Numbered from the stretch's first letter, positions 25,779 to 34,436 are shown. The stretch: 47,645 bases of DNA from Actinomycetota bacterium (GCA_020029595.1 JAIBJN010000009.1:1-47645), one strand, 5' to 3'. A program made the numbers and translations. The notes: generated by a model not told the origin, from the letters alone.

Positions 25779-26727
25779 CTGTCGGCGTTCGGCTCATCAA
25801 CCCTGAGACCAGCTCGAGGGCACTCTCCCCGCCGAGAACCGCGCAGATCGCCTCGGTGATGGGCAACTCGACGCCGAGGCGCCGCGAGAGGTCGCGCAGC
25901 ACCGGCGCCGTCGTCAGCCCCTCGACGACCATGCCGATCTCCTGCCGCGCCTCGTCCGGGGTCAGCCCGCGGGCAATCAGCTCCCCCGCCCGGCGGTTCC
26001 GGCTGTAGCGGCTGAAGCACGTGACGATGAGGTCGCCCATTCCCGCCAGGCCGGAGAACGTCTCGCTCCGTGCGCCGCAGGCCTCGCCCAGCCGCGCCAT
26101 CTCGGCGAGCCCCCGCGTGATGAGCGCCGCCTTGGCGTTGTCCCCGAAGCCGAAGCCGTCCACGCCACCGGCGGCGAGCGCCATCACGTTCTTCGCGGCG
26201 GCGCAGAGCTCGACGCCGACGAGGTCCGTGTTCAGGTAGACGCGGAAGCGCGTGGAGATGATGGCGTGCTGGAGCTCGGCGGCGAGCACATCGTCGGCGC
26301 TCGCGATCACGGCCGCAGCGGGCAGGCCCTGGGCGATCTCCTCGGCGTGATTCGGGCCCGTGAGGACGGCGACGCCCCGGCCGCCGACGACCTCCGAGAG
26401 GCGCAGGCCGGTCTCGGGGTCGAGCCCCTTCGTGAGGCTCAGGAGCGGCGCGTCCCCTGGAAGGGAGTCGGCGACCGCCCGAAAGGCGCGGCTCGGCACC
26501 GCCAGGCAGACGAGCTCGGCCTCGGCGACCGGGGCGTTCTCGACGCTCGACGCGCGGACGCCGGAGAGATCGACCTCGGAGAGGTACCGGGGGTTCCGCC
26601 CGGTCTCGGCGATCGCCCGCGCCTGCTCGGGATCGCGGCAGGCGAGGGTCACGTCGTGGCCGCGCTCGGCGAGAAGCGCCGCGAAGACCGAGCCCCACGA
26701 GCCTCCGCCCACGACCACCGTCCGCAC
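25771..26727 (-). CDS. gpsA: Glycerol-3-phosphate dehydrogenase [NAD(P)+]
   Basis: Reduces dihydroxyacetone phosphate to sn-glycerol 3-phosphate, the backbone for phospholipids. 318 residues with the nucleotide-binding VVVGGGSWGSVFAAL, LLSLTKGL, GPNHAEEIA, the catalytic lysine in CAAAKNVMALA, and GLAGMGDLIVTC. GTG 26727 (VRTVVVGG) starts the Rossmann fold; the frame upstream is open but unconserved. der ends 2 bases upstream, in the conserved cmk-plsC-der-gpsA order. Confidence 0.97.
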   Translation of the reverse strand: MRTVVVGGGSWGSVFAALLAERGHDVTLACRDPEQARAIAETGRNPRYLSEVDLSGVRASSVENAPVAEAELVCLAVPSRAFRAVADSLPGDAPLLSLTKGLDPETGLRLSEVVGGRGVAVLTGPNHAEEIAQGLPAAAVIASADDVLAAELQHAIISTRFRVYLNTDLVGVELCAAAKNVMALAAGGVDGFGFGDNAKAALITRGLAEMARLGEACGARSETFSGLAGMGDLIVTCFSRYSRNRRAGELIARGLTPDEARQEIGMVVEGLTTAPVLRDLSRRLGVELPITEAICAVLGGESALELVSGLMSRTPTDE

Positions 26728-26729
26728 GG

Positions 26730-28040
26730 CTACGACCGCCGCACGAAGTCGATGATCACCGGGACGCCGGCGAGCTCGAAGCGCTCGCGCACGCGGTTCT
26801 CGATCCAGTAGCCGTAGTCCCGCGTCAGGAGGCCCGGGTCGTTCACGAAGACGCGGAAGCGCGGCGGCCGCACGCCCACCTGCGTCCCGTAGAGGAGGTT
26901 CAGGCGGCGGCCGTTCCGGCTCGGGCCGGGCCGCGCTTCGCGGAGCTCCTGGAGGAAGCGGTTCAGCTCCCGAGTCGGGATGCGAGCCGTATGGTGCGCG
27001 TAGAGCTCCTCGACCCGGTCGAGGAGCCGACCGACTCCCCGGGCCGTTTGCGCGGAGACGGCGACGACAGGAGGCCGCTGGCGCAGCCGCTCCTGGATCC
27101 GGGGCCGGACGTCCTCGATTCCCACGGCGGCAACATCCCACTTCGAGAGGACGACGAGGGTCGAGCAGCCGGCCGTGCGCGCGATGTCGGCAACGGCCAG
27201 GTCCTGGTCGACGAGCCCCTCGCCTGCGTCGACGAGGACGAGCGCGACGTCGGCCCGCTCCGCCGCCCTGAGCGCGCGCAGCTCCGAGTAGTACTCGATC
27301 CCCTGTCGATGACGGCGCTTGCGCCTGAGCCCGGCCGTGTCGACGAGGACGAAGGTCGTCTCGCCGCGGCGGAGGACCGTGTCGATCGAGTCACGAGTCG
27401 TTCCCGGCTGGTCGGAGACGATCACCCGCTCGTGACCGACCAGGGCGTTCACGAGGCTCGACTTCCCGACGTTCGGGCGGCCGAGCACGGCCACGCGGAT
27501 CGCCTCCTCTCCGACATCCGGCGGCCCCTCGCCGGGGAGCGCGGCCACGACCTGGTCGAGGAGGTCGCCGGTGCCGTGGCCGTGGAGCGCCGAGATCGGC
27601 GCCGGGTCGCCTAGCCCGAGCGCGTGGAACTCGAGCGCCTCCGCGTCCCGCCGCGGGTCGTCCACCTTGTTGGCGACGACGATGACCGGCTTGCGGGAGC
27701 GGCGCAGGATCTCGGCCACCTCCTCGTCGCCGGGCGTCACTCCCGCCTTCGCGTCCACCAGGAAGAGGACGAGGTCGGCCTCCTCGACCGCGCGCCGCGC
27801 CTGCTCGGCGACCTGCTGCGTCAGCGGCGAGGGGTCGACCACGTCGACGCCGCCCGTGTCCACGAGGATGAAGCGCTTGCCCGCCCATTCGCAGACGAGG
27901 TCCTTGCGGTCGCGCGTCACGCCGGGCGTCTCGAAGACGACGGCCTCGCGCGTCGCCGTGAGCCGGTTGACGAGCGCGGACTTGCCGACGTTGGGGAACC
28001 CGACGACGGCGACGACGCCGAGAAGCGGCGCCTCGGTCAC
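26730..28040 (-). CDS. der: GTPase Der
   Basis: Tandem GTPase needed for 50S subunit assembly. Two G domains are visible over 436 residues: GFPNVGKSALVN, DTGG and NKVDD in the first; GRPNVGKSSLVN, DTAGL and SKWD in the second; and a C-terminal KH-like domain ending PVIIDFVRRS. GTG 28040 (VTEAPLLGVVAVVG) is chosen; upstream the open frame is out of register with plsC. Confidence 0.97.
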   Translation of the reverse strand: MTEAPLLGVVAVVGFPNVGKSALVNRLTATREAVVFETPGVTRDRKDLVCEWAGKRFILVDTGGVDVVDPSPLTQQVAEQARRAVEEADLVLFLVDAKAGVTPGDEEVAEILRRSRKPVIVVANKVDDPRRDAEALEFHALGLGDPAPISALHGHGTGDLLDQVVAALPGEGPPDVGEEAIRVAVLGRPNVGKSSLVNALVGHERVIVSDQPGTTRDSIDTVLRRGETTFVLVDTAGLRRKRRHRQGIEYYSELRALRAAERADVALVLVDAGEGLVDQDLAVADIARTAGCSTLVVLSKWDVAAVGIEDVRPRIQERLRQRPPVVAVSAQTARGVGRLLDRVEELYAHHTARIPTRELNRFLQELREARPGPSRNGRRLNLLYGTQVGVRPPRFRVFVNDPGLLTRDYGYWIENRVRERFELAGVPVIIDFVRRS

Positions 28041-28077
28041 GCTGGTGCCACTCCAGCGAGTATCGCCTGGAGGGGCA

Positions 28078-28752
28078 CTAGACCCTTGCTGGGACTCTCT
28101 CGCGCCGCGGGGGTGTCCCGGGCGGACGGCCGAGCTCGTGCATGCGCACGAGAAACTCCCAGAGGCGCCGGATCTCCGCCTGGATCTCCTCGGACGCGGC
28201 CGCGTAGCCCTTCGAGTTCCGCGGCTGGTCGGCGAAGCGCATCGGCTCCCCGAACGCGATGGAGACCGGGTGCCAGTTGCCCGGCCGCCAGTCCTGCGAG
28301 CCGTGAATGGCCGCCGGCAGAACGGGCACGCCCTCCTGGATGGCGACCATCGCCGCCCCCGGCTTCGCGGTTCCCGGCACGCCTGTCGTCTGGCGCGTCC
28401 CCTCGACGAACAGGCCCAGGAGCTCGTTCCGGCGGACGCTTTCGCGCATCTTCCGCAGCGCATCCCGGTCCGACTCGCCACGCCGGATGGCGAGCGTGCC
28501 ATGGGCGCTGATGATCTGAGCGAGCACGGGGGCCTCGAAGAGCTCGGTCTTGGCGACGAAGACGATCCGTCGCGGGCACACCGTCCCTAGGGCCGGCGGG
28601 TCGAGATACGAGAAGTGGTTCATCGCGAGCACGCAGCCCCCTTCGCGAGGCACCCGCTCCTTCCCGTACGTCTTCAGCGGCGCGAGGGCGCGCGTGACGG
28701 TCCCGAAGAGCCCTTTGCCGACCGTCCAGTAGACGAGGTCGACGCGGTTCAT
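28078..28752 (-). CDS. plsC: 1-acyl-sn-glycerol-3-phosphate acyltransferase
   Basis: Adds the second acyl chain to lysophosphatidic acid at the membrane. The 224-residue product has the HX4D motif in NHFSYLDP, the VFVAKTELFEAP segment and the acceptor-binding FVEGTRQTTG. Its ATG (28752) overlaps the cmk stop as ATGA. Together with plsX and gpsA the window encodes much of phosphatidate synthesis; plsY was not seen. Confidence 0.95.
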   Translation of the reverse strand: MNRVDLVYWTVGKGLFGTVTRALAPLKTYGKERVPREGGCVLAMNHFSYLDPPALGTVCPRRIVFVAKTELFEAPVLAQIISAHGTLAIRRGESDRDALRKMRESVRRNELLGLFVEGTRQTTGVPGTAKPGAAMVAIQEGVPVLPAAIHGSQDWRPGNWHPVSIAFGEPMRFADQPRNSKGYAAASEEIQAEIRRLWEFLVRMHELGRPPGTPPRRERVPARV

Positions 28753-29378
28753 GCGCGCGCGCGGGACTCTACGAGCCGCTCGATGCGGTCGAGCACCTCG
28801 TCGATCTCGAGCCTCGTCGTGTCGATCTTCTCCGCGTCCGGAGCCGGCTGCATCTGCGCGGCGTCGCGCTCGTCGCGAAGACGCAGGTCGGTCGCGAGCG
28901 CCTCCGCGCCGATCTCGGGATGCTCCGCCTGGCGACGGCGGGCCCGCTCCACGGGATCCGCGACGAGGTAGACCTTGACCTCTGCGTGGGGGCAGACGAC
29001 CGTGCCGATGTCCCGCCCCTCGATGACTGCGTCGTCCCCCTCCGCGAGCTCGCGCTGGCGGTCCCGCATGATCGCGCGCACCTCCGGGTGGCGTGCGACG
29101 GTAGACACGACGCGGTCGATGCTCGTCCCGCGGATCGCCTCGGTCACGTCGTCGCCGTGGATCCAGACACGATCGCCCTCGAAGACGACCGGGTGGGCGG
29201 CGGCGAGCGCCCCGAGCGCCGCGCCGTCGTCGAGGCCGACGTCCTCCTCGAGCGCGAGCCAGGTGAGGGCTCGGTACATCGCCCCGGTGTCGAGGTAGCG
29301 GAAGCCGAGGCGATCCGCGAGACCGCGCGCGACCGTGCTCTTGCCGGAGCCGGCGGGGCCGTCGATGGCGACGATCAA
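28749..29378 (-). CDS. cmk: Cytidylate kinase
   Basis: Phosphorylates CMP and dCMP. 209 residues with P-loop DGPAGSGKST, YLDTGAMYRALTW, EGRDIGTVV and the lid region PVERARRRQAEHPEIG. Two starts compete. TTG 29378 gives the family N-terminus LIVAIDGPAGSGKST and has AAAAGG four bases upstream. ATG 29468, just after the aroA stop, adds a 30-residue unconserved leader (MSKRREDRR...) and lies inside a perfect palindrome. The TTG is chosen. Both starts are covered by hairpins in the message. Confidence 0.94.
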   Translation of the reverse strand: MIVAIDGPAGSGKSTVARGLADRLGFRYLDTGAMYRALTWLALEEDVGLDDGAALGALAAAHPVVFEGDRVWIHGDDVTEAIRGTSIDRVVSTVARHPEVRAIMRDRQRELAEGDDAVIEGRDIGTVVCPHAEVKVYLVADPVERARRRQAEHPEIGAEALATDLRLRDERDAAQMQPAPDAEKIDTTRLEIDEVLDRIERLVESRARA

Positions 29379-29384
29379 ACGACC

Positions 29385-29407
29385 TTTTCCCCCCTTCGGG
29401 GGCAAAA
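29385..29407 (-). promoter_or_regulatory. Hairpin over the cmk ribosome-binding site
   Basis: In the message the sequence reads UUUUGCCCCC-GAA-GGGGGGAAAA: five G-C pairs and four U-A pairs with one G-G mismatch around a three-base loop. The 3' arm contains the purine-rich GGGGGGAAAAGG that would serve the cmk TTG start at 29378. Folding would hide that site. Confidence 0.45.
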
Positions 29408-29461
29408 GCTCGACCAAAAGACAAAGGAGCCCTCGCGCATCACGCCTGTCCTCCCTCCGTT

Positions 29462-29493
29462 TAGACATCCTCAGCGAACGCTGAGGATGTCTA
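29462..29493. repeat. Perfect 32-base palindrome at the aroA-cmk junction
   Basis: TAGACATCCTCAGCG (29462-29476), AA, and CGCTGAGGATGTCTA (29479-29493): 15 paired bases around 2. It covers the last codons and stop of aroA (TGA at 29471-29473) and the ATG at 29468 in frame with cmk. No U-run follows in the direction of transcription. It could act as a translation-controlling hairpin, an RNase III target or a DNA-binding site. Confidence 0.75.
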
Positions 29494-30778
29494 GCATGGC
29501 GAAGAAGTCGGGGAAGCTTACAGCGGCGGTCTCGGCGCCCTCGAGCTCGACGCCCTCCCGGGAGACGAGGCCCGCGATCGCCCCCAGCATGGCGATCCGG
29601 TGGTCGCCGGCGGCGTCGACCACGCCCCCACCCTTAGGGCGGGAGGGGACCCCACGAACCCGGAAGCCATCGTTGCGCGTCTCGATGCGGATTCCTAGTG
29701 GCTTGAGCGCATCCTTGACAGTCTCGACACGGTCCGACTCCTTCACGCGCAGCTCGGCCGCACCCCTGACCACGCTCTCCCCCCGCGCCATTCCGGCCGC
29801 GAGCGCGAAGAGCGGGAGCTCGTCCACGAGCGACGGCACCTCCTCGGGCCCGACCTCCGTCGCCACCAGCTCGGCCGACTCCACCTCGAGATCGGCGACC
29901 GGCTCCCCGCCCTCAACCCGCCGGTTGAAGTGGGCGATCCGCGCTCCCATGCGCTCGAGCACGGCGAGGAACCCCGTGCGTGTCGGGTTGATCCCCACGC
30001 CGTGCAAACGGAGCTCCGACTCGGCCAGGAGCGTGGCCGCGACCACGAACGGCGCCGCCGACGAGAAGTCGCCGGGAATCGCCGCCGAGAGCGGGCGCAG
30101 GCGCTCCGCGGGCCAAACGGCCGCCTCTCCCGGCTTCCGTCGCATGCGCGCCCCCATTGCCTCGAGCATCCGCTCGGTGTGGTCGCGGCTCGGGTGGGGC
30201 TCGACGGCCACCGTCGGCCCGCTTCGCGCGTAGAGGCCGGCGAGGAGGACACACGACTTCACCTGCGCGCTCGCCACGGGCAGCTCCCAGCGCACCGGCT
30301 CGAGCGCGCCGCCTTCGACGGCCAGCGGCGCGTGCCCGTCCGTCGTCTCGACGCGCGCGCCCATCGCCCGCAGGGGCTCCGCGACCCGCTCCATCGGCCT
30401 GCTCGAGAGCGACTCGTCGCCGACCAGCCCGAAGCGTCCCTCCTGCCCGGCCAGGATGCCCGGGAGGAGCCGCATGAGCGTCCCCGCGTTCCCGCAGTCG
30501 AGCGGCCCCGCGGGCTCCCGCAGCCCGCGCAGTCCCAGGCCCTCGACCCGCACCCGCTCGCCCTCCACCTCGACGCCCGCGCCGAGCGCCCGCACGGCCG
30601 CGGCCGTCGAGAGCGTGTCCTTGGAGACGCCGAAGCCGTCGAACGCGCTCTCGCCGTCGGCGACCGCGCCGAGAAGGAGCGCCCGGTGCGAGATCGACTT
30701 GTCGCCCGGGACGGCGAGGTCACCTCTCACCGCGGCCGCGGGCTCGACTCTCACCGCCCGTGTCCCGCCCGGTGACAT
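29471..30778 (-). CDS. aroA: 3-phosphoshikimate 1-carboxyvinyltransferase (EPSP synthase)
   Basis: Sixth step of the shikimate pathway, joining phosphoenolpyruvate to shikimate 3-phosphate. 435 residues with VPGDKSISHRALLLG, LDCGNAGTLMRLLPG, the LRVKESDR motif and DHRIAML. The ATG at 30778 (MSPGGTRAVRVEPA) fits the family; the frame runs open to 30862 without conservation. It follows tyrA after a 178-base spacer rich in inverted repeats. Confidence 0.97.
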   Translation of the reverse strand: MSPGGTRAVRVEPAAAVRGDLAVPGDKSISHRALLLGAVADGESAFDGFGVSKDTLSTAAAVRALGAGVEVEGERVRVEGLGLRGLREPAGPLDCGNAGTLMRLLPGILAGQEGRFGLVGDESLSSRPMERVAEPLRAMGARVETTDGHAPLAVEGGALEPVRWELPVASAQVKSCVLLAGLYARSGPTVAVEPHPSRDHTERMLEAMGARMRRKPGEAAVWPAERLRPLSAAIPGDFSSAAPFVVAATLLAESELRLHGVGINPTRTGFLAVLERMGARIAHFNRRVEGGEPVADLEVESAELVATEVGPEEVPSLVDELPLFALAAGMARGESVVRGAAELRVKESDRVETVKDALKPLGIRIETRNDGFRVRGVPSRPKGGGVVDAAGDHRIAMLGAIAGLVSREGVELEGAETAAVSFPDFFAMLDILSVR

Positions 30779-30956
30779 GGCCGAGCCTCGGGCGCGCGAA
30801 AAGCGCGGCAGGAACGCCCGAGTTCCCCTCGGGAACTCGGACAATGATGTGGGCCCACCCACCCCCGCGTATTGGTAAATACGTGGGCGACCGAGGACGC
30901 AGCCTGGCGCAGCTTTGCAGCCGTTCCGAGGCCGGCTGATGTCGCCGGGCGGGACA
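30761..30956. repeat. Spacer between tyrA and aroA flanked by 18-base inverted repeats
   Basis: TGTCCCGCCCGGTGACAT (30761-30778, ending at the aroA ATG) and ATGTCGCCGGGCGGGACA (30939-30956, just before the tyrA stop) are reverse complements at 17 of 18 positions. Between them lie a perfect hairpin CCGAGTTCCC-CTC-GGGAACTCGG (30818-30840) and a smaller stem CGTATT-GGTA-AATACG (30868-30883). No gene was found in the spacer. It resembles a small mobile or attenuator-like element, but no target-site duplication was identified. Confidence 0.6.
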
Positions 30957-32057
30957 CTAGTCCTCGAACGCGGGTGACACGATCACCGCGTAGCCCTGCG
31001 CCTCGAGCAGCTCGGCGGCGCGGCGCGCCGCGTCCTCGCCGGCAACGAGGACGTTGAGCGTCCCGCCGCGCTCGGGCGAGAGGTGGTCGAGCTCGAAGTC
31101 CTCGATGTTGATCTTCTCGGCGCCGAGCGCCTGCGTGATGCCGGAGAGGACGCCCGGCCGGTCGGGAACGTGGACGCGGACGCGCTGCATCGCACCGGGA
31201 TCCTCGTAGGCCTCGGCCAGGAGGCGTCTGCGGTTGCCGCCCGCCTCGCCGATCCAGCGCGCGAGCCAGCCCGCGTCGCGGGCCTCGAGCGCGCGCTCGA
31301 GCTCGTCGACGCGGCGCCGGTGCTCGCCGAGCGCGGCGCGGAGCTGGTCCGCGTTGTCGAGGAAGATGTCGATCCAGATCCGCGGGTTGGCGCCGGCCAC
31401 GCGCGTCATGTCCCGCAGCGAGCCCCCCGCTGCCGCGAGAGGCTCGTGGCCGTCCACCCGCACCGAGCCCGCGTGATTCAAGACGACGTTCGCGAGCGAG
31501 TGCGGGAGATGGCTCGTGAGCGCCATCAGGCGGTCGTGCGCTGCGGGGTCGATCGCGATCGGCACGGCCCCGAGCGAGGCGACGAAGCCGTGCAGGAGCC
31601 GGTAGCGCTCAGGGTCCGTCTCCGCCACCGGCGTGAGGAACCAGGTTGCGCCCGCGAAGAGCTGCTCGCTCCCGTTCGTCGGACCCCGCGCCTCGGAGCC
31701 GCAGACCGGATGTCCGCCGATGAAACGGACGCGGTCCTCGACAGCCGCGCAGAGCGCCGCCTTCGTCGACCCGACGTCGGTCACCGTCGCGCGCGAGCCC
31801 GCGGCCGCGAGCGCCTCGCCGATCCGAGCGCCGAGACTCGCCACCGGGGTGGCGACGACGACGAGATCGGCGTCCTCGACCGCGCCGACGAGGCTCCCGG
31901 CCGGCTCGTCGAGCGCCCCCCGCTCGGCCGCCACCGCCAGGAACTCCGGATCGGCGTCGTATCCGAGGATGTGCCCGACCCCCGCGCGCTTCGCGGCGAG
32001 CCCGACCGAGGCGCCGATGAGCCCGGTGCCGACGATGCCCAGCCGGTCGAGGGCCAC
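30957..32057 (-). CDS. tyrA: Prephenate dehydrogenase with ACT domain
   Basis: Oxidises prephenate to 4-hydroxyphenylpyruvate for tyrosine synthesis. 366 residues: NAD-binding LGIVGTGLIGASVGLAAK, VVVATPVAS, FIGGHPVCGSEARGP, LTSHLPHSLANVVL and GGSLRDMTRVAGANPRIW. A C-terminal ACT domain starts near residue 290 (RVRVHVPDRPGVLSGITQAL), which probably senses an amino acid for feedback control. GTG 32057 shares one base with the aroG stop TAG, so the two genes are tightly coupled. Confidence 0.95.
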   Translation of the reverse strand: MALDRLGIVGTGLIGASVGLAAKRAGVGHILGYDADPEFLAVAAERGALDEPAGSLVGAVEDADLVVVATPVASLGARIGEALAAAGSRATVTDVGSTKAALCAAVEDRVRFIGGHPVCGSEARGPTNGSEQLFAGATWFLTPVAETDPERYRLLHGFVASLGAVPIAIDPAAHDRLMALTSHLPHSLANVVLNHAGSVRVDGHEPLAAAGGSLRDMTRVAGANPRIWIDIFLDNADQLRAALGEHRRRVDELERALEARDAGWLARWIGEAGGNRRRLLAEAYEDPGAMQRVRVHVPDRPGVLSGITQALGAEKINIEDFELDHLSPERGGTLNVLVAGEDAARRAAELLEAQGYAVIVSPAFED

Positions 32058-33418
32058 TACACGTCGCGCCGGCGCATGAGCTCGGCGAGCCGGAAGGCGA
32101 GGTCGAGCGACTGCCGCGCGTTCAGCCGCGGGTCGCAGAGCGTCATGTAGCGGACGTTCAGCTGCTCCTCGAGCACGGCCTCCGAGCCCCCCAGGCACTC
32201 CGTGACGTCCTCGCCCGTGAACTCGACGTGAATGCCGCCCGGCCAGACCTGCTCCTTGCGGCAGGCGGCGAAGAAGCCCTCGATCTCGGCCATGATCACG
32301 TCGAAGCGGCGCGTCTTGAAGCCCGACTCGGTGCGGAAGACGTTCGCGTGCATGGGATCCGACGCCCACAGCACGGGGTGGCCGGACTCCCGGACGGCGC
32401 GGAGGATGGGCGGCAGGAGCTCGAAGACCCGCTCGGCCCCCATGCGGGCGATCAGCGTGAGCCGGCCGGGCACGCGACCCGGGTTGAGCCGCTCGCAGAG
32501 CTCGAGCACCTCGTCCGGGGTCGCCGTCGGCCCGACCTTGAGTCCGAGCGGGTTGTGGACGCCCGAGAAGAACTCCACGTGAGCACCGTCCGGCTGGCGC
32601 GTGCGCTCCCCGATCCAGAGCATGTGGGCGGAGCAGTCGTACCAGTCGCCGGTCAGCGAGTCCCGCCGGGTGAGCGATTCCTCGTAGTCGAGGACGAGGC
32701 CCTCGTGGCTCGTCCAGATATCCACCTGGTGGAGCTGCGGCGCGGCGCCGAGATCGATCCCGCACGCGGCCATGAAGCGGAGCGCGCGCTCGATCTCCGA
32801 CGCGAATTGCTCGTAGCGGCGGCCCTCCGGCGAGGAGGCGACGAACTCCTGGTTCCACTCGTGCACGCGCATGAGGTCGGCGAAACCGCCCTTCGTGAAC
32901 GCCCGCAGGAGGTTGAGCGTCGCCGTCGCGTGGTGGTAGGCCTGCACCATCCGGTCGGGATCGGGGATGCGGGCCTCGGACGTGGCCGCGTCGTCGTGCA
33001 CCATGTGGCCCCGGAAGGACGGAAGCTCGTCGTCTCCCACTCGCTCTGTCGGCGACGAGCGAGCCTTCGCGAGCTGGCCGGCGATCCGCCCGACCTTGAC
33101 GACCGGGAGCGTGGCGCCGTACGTGAGCACGGCCGCCATCTGGAGCATGATCTTCAGCTTCTCGCGGATGTGGACGGCCGAGAGGTCGTGGAATGACTCC
33201 GCGCACTCGCCGGCCTGGAGCAGGAACGCGCGGCCCTCGGCGGCCTCCGCGAGCGAGGCCCGGAGCTGGCGCGCCTCGCCCGCGAACACGAGCGGCGGGA
33301 CGCTCGCGAGGCGCGCGCGGGCGGCCTCGGCGCGCTCCTCGCTCGGCCACTCCGGCTGGTGGAGAGCCGTGGAGGAACGCCACGAGGAGGGCGTCCAGAC
33401 AGGCTTCGTGACTGCCAT
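32057..33418 (-). CDS. aroG: Class II 3-deoxy-D-arabino-heptulosonate 7-phosphate synthase
   Basis: First step of aromatic amino acid synthesis: phosphoenolpyruvate plus erythrose 4-phosphate. It is the class II (plant/mycobacterial) type at 453 residues: LQAGECAESFHD with the metal Cys, LPVVKVGRIAGQLAKARS, FFSGVHNPLGLKVGPT, WASDPMHANVF and GGIHVEFTGEDVTECLGG. ATG 33418 start. It lies divergent from trpS with a 37-base spacer; tyrA and aroA follow. Confidence 0.97.
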   Translation of the reverse strand: MAVTKPVWTPSSWRSSTALHQPEWPSEERAEAARARLASVPPLVFAGEARQLRASLAEAAEGRAFLLQAGECAESFHDLSAVHIREKLKIMLQMAAVLTYGATLPVVKVGRIAGQLAKARSSPTERVGDDELPSFRGHMVHDDAATSEARIPDPDRMVQAYHHATATLNLLRAFTKGGFADLMRVHEWNQEFVASSPEGRRYEQFASEIERALRFMAACGIDLGAAPQLHQVDIWTSHEGLVLDYEESLTRRDSLTGDWYDCSAHMLWIGERTRQPDGAHVEFFSGVHNPLGLKVGPTATPDEVLELCERLNPGRVPGRLTLIARMGAERVFELLPPILRAVRESGHPVLWASDPMHANVFRTESGFKTRRFDVIMAEIEGFFAACRKEQVWPGGIHVEFTGEDVTECLGGSEAVLEEQLNVRYMTLCDPRLNARQSLDLAFRLAELMRRRDV

Positions 33419-33438
33419 CCGCTCTCAGTCTAGTGAGG

Positions 33439-33444
33439 GATAAT
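33439..33444 (+). promoter_or_regulatory. Candidate -10 box (GATAAT) for trpS
   Basis: GATAAT matches TATAAT at five of six positions and ends 11 bases before the trpS GTG at 33456. The whole divergent aroG/trpS spacer is 37 bases, too short for a T-box or an attenuator, and there is no Shine-Dalgarno before the GTG. No -35 stands out. Confidence 0.4.
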
Positions 33445-33455
33445 CGTGCCGGACC

Positions 33456-34436
33456 GTGCGCGTTCTCTCCGGAATCCAGCCGACGGGCGAGAAGCACCTC
33501 GGCAACTACGTCGGCGCCATCCGCCGCTGGGTGGCCGAGCAGCACGAGGTCGACGCCTTCCATCCGATCGTCGACCTGCACGCGATCACGGTCCCGCAGG
33601 ATCCCGAGGAGCTCCGAGAGGCGACGCTCGACCTCGCCGCGCTCCTGATCGCCTCCGGCCTCGACCCGGACGTCTGCACGCTCTTCGTCCAGAGCCACGT
33701 GCCCGAGCACCCGCGCCTCTCGTGGGTGCTCGAGTGCCTGACGCCGTACGGCGAGCTGCGGCGGATGCCCCAGTTCCGGGAGAAGTCGGCGGCGCAGACG
33801 AGCTTCTCCGTCGGCCTGATGACCTACCCCGTCCTCCAGGCCGCCGACATCCTCCTCTACGACGCCGACGTCGTCCCCGTGGGCGAGGACCAGCGGCAGC
33901 ATCTCGAGCTCGCGCGCGACATCGCGCAGCGGTTCAACCAGCGCTTCGGGGAGACGTTCGTCGTCCCCGAGGGGACGTACGGCGAGCTCGGGGCGAAGAT
34001 CATGGATCTCCAGAGCCCCGAGACCCGCATGTCCACGTCGCTCGGCACCGAGCTCGGCACGGTCAAGGTGCTCGACCCGCCGGACACGATCAGGCGAAAG
34101 GTGCGCTCGGCCGTCACCGACTCGGGGCGTGACGTCGTCCGCGCCGAGGAGAAGCCGGGGATCACGAACCTGATCGAGATCATGGCCGTCGCCACCGACG
34201 AGACTCCGGAGGCGGTCGAGGCCCGCTACGCGAGCGACGGCTACGGCAGGTTCAAGGAGGAGGTCGCGGAGGCCGTGGTCGAGCTCCTCGACCCCATCCG
34301 GCTCCGCTACGGCGAGCTCCGCGGGAGCCCCGACCGGCTCGCCGAGATCCTCGCACAGGGCGCGGAGAAGGCGCACGCGATCGCGCGGGAGACGCTCGCG
34401 CGCGTCCATGAGCGCGTCGGCTTCGTCACTCCCTAG
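33456..34436 (+). CDS. trpS: Tryptophanyl-tRNA synthetase, variant KMSKS motif
   Basis: Charges tRNA-Trp. 326 residues of class Ic type: HIGH-region LSGIQPTGEKHLGNYVGAIR, VDLHAIT, MTYPVLQAADILLYDADVVP and VGEDQRQHLELARDIAQRFN. The KMSKS loop reads ETRMSTSLG followed by GTVKVLDPPDTIRRK, so both lysines are replaced. Similar MST-type loops occur in a recognised subset of actinobacterial TrpRS. GTG 33456 gives the normal N-terminus. Whether a second trpS exists elsewhere cannot be seen. Confidence 0.95.
   Translation: MRVLSGIQPTGEKHLGNYVGAIRRWVAEQHEVDAFHPIVDLHAITVPQDPEELREATLDLAALLIASGLDPDVCTLFVQSHVPEHPRLSWVLECLTPYGELRRMPQFREKSAAQTSFSVGLMTYPVLQAADILLYDADVVPVGEDQRQHLELARDIAQRFNQRFGETFVVPEGTYGELGAKIMDLQSPETRMSTSLGTELGTVKVLDPPDTIRRKVRSAVTDSGRDVVRAEEKPGITNLIEIMAVATDETPEAVEARYASDGYGRFKEEVAEAVVELLDPIRLRYGELRGSPDRLAEILAQGAEKAHAIARETLARVHERVGFVTP

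Noticed and set aside
29462-29493. Intrinsic terminator between aroA and cmk
   Set aside because: The palindrome has no following U-run, lies within coding sequence of aroA and next to cmk, and ending transcription there would cut a conserved operon; a translational or protein-binding role fits better.
33419-33455. T-box or tryptophan attenuator before trpS
   Set aside because: The divergent spacer is only 37 bases with a -10 box near the start; there is no room for a leader.
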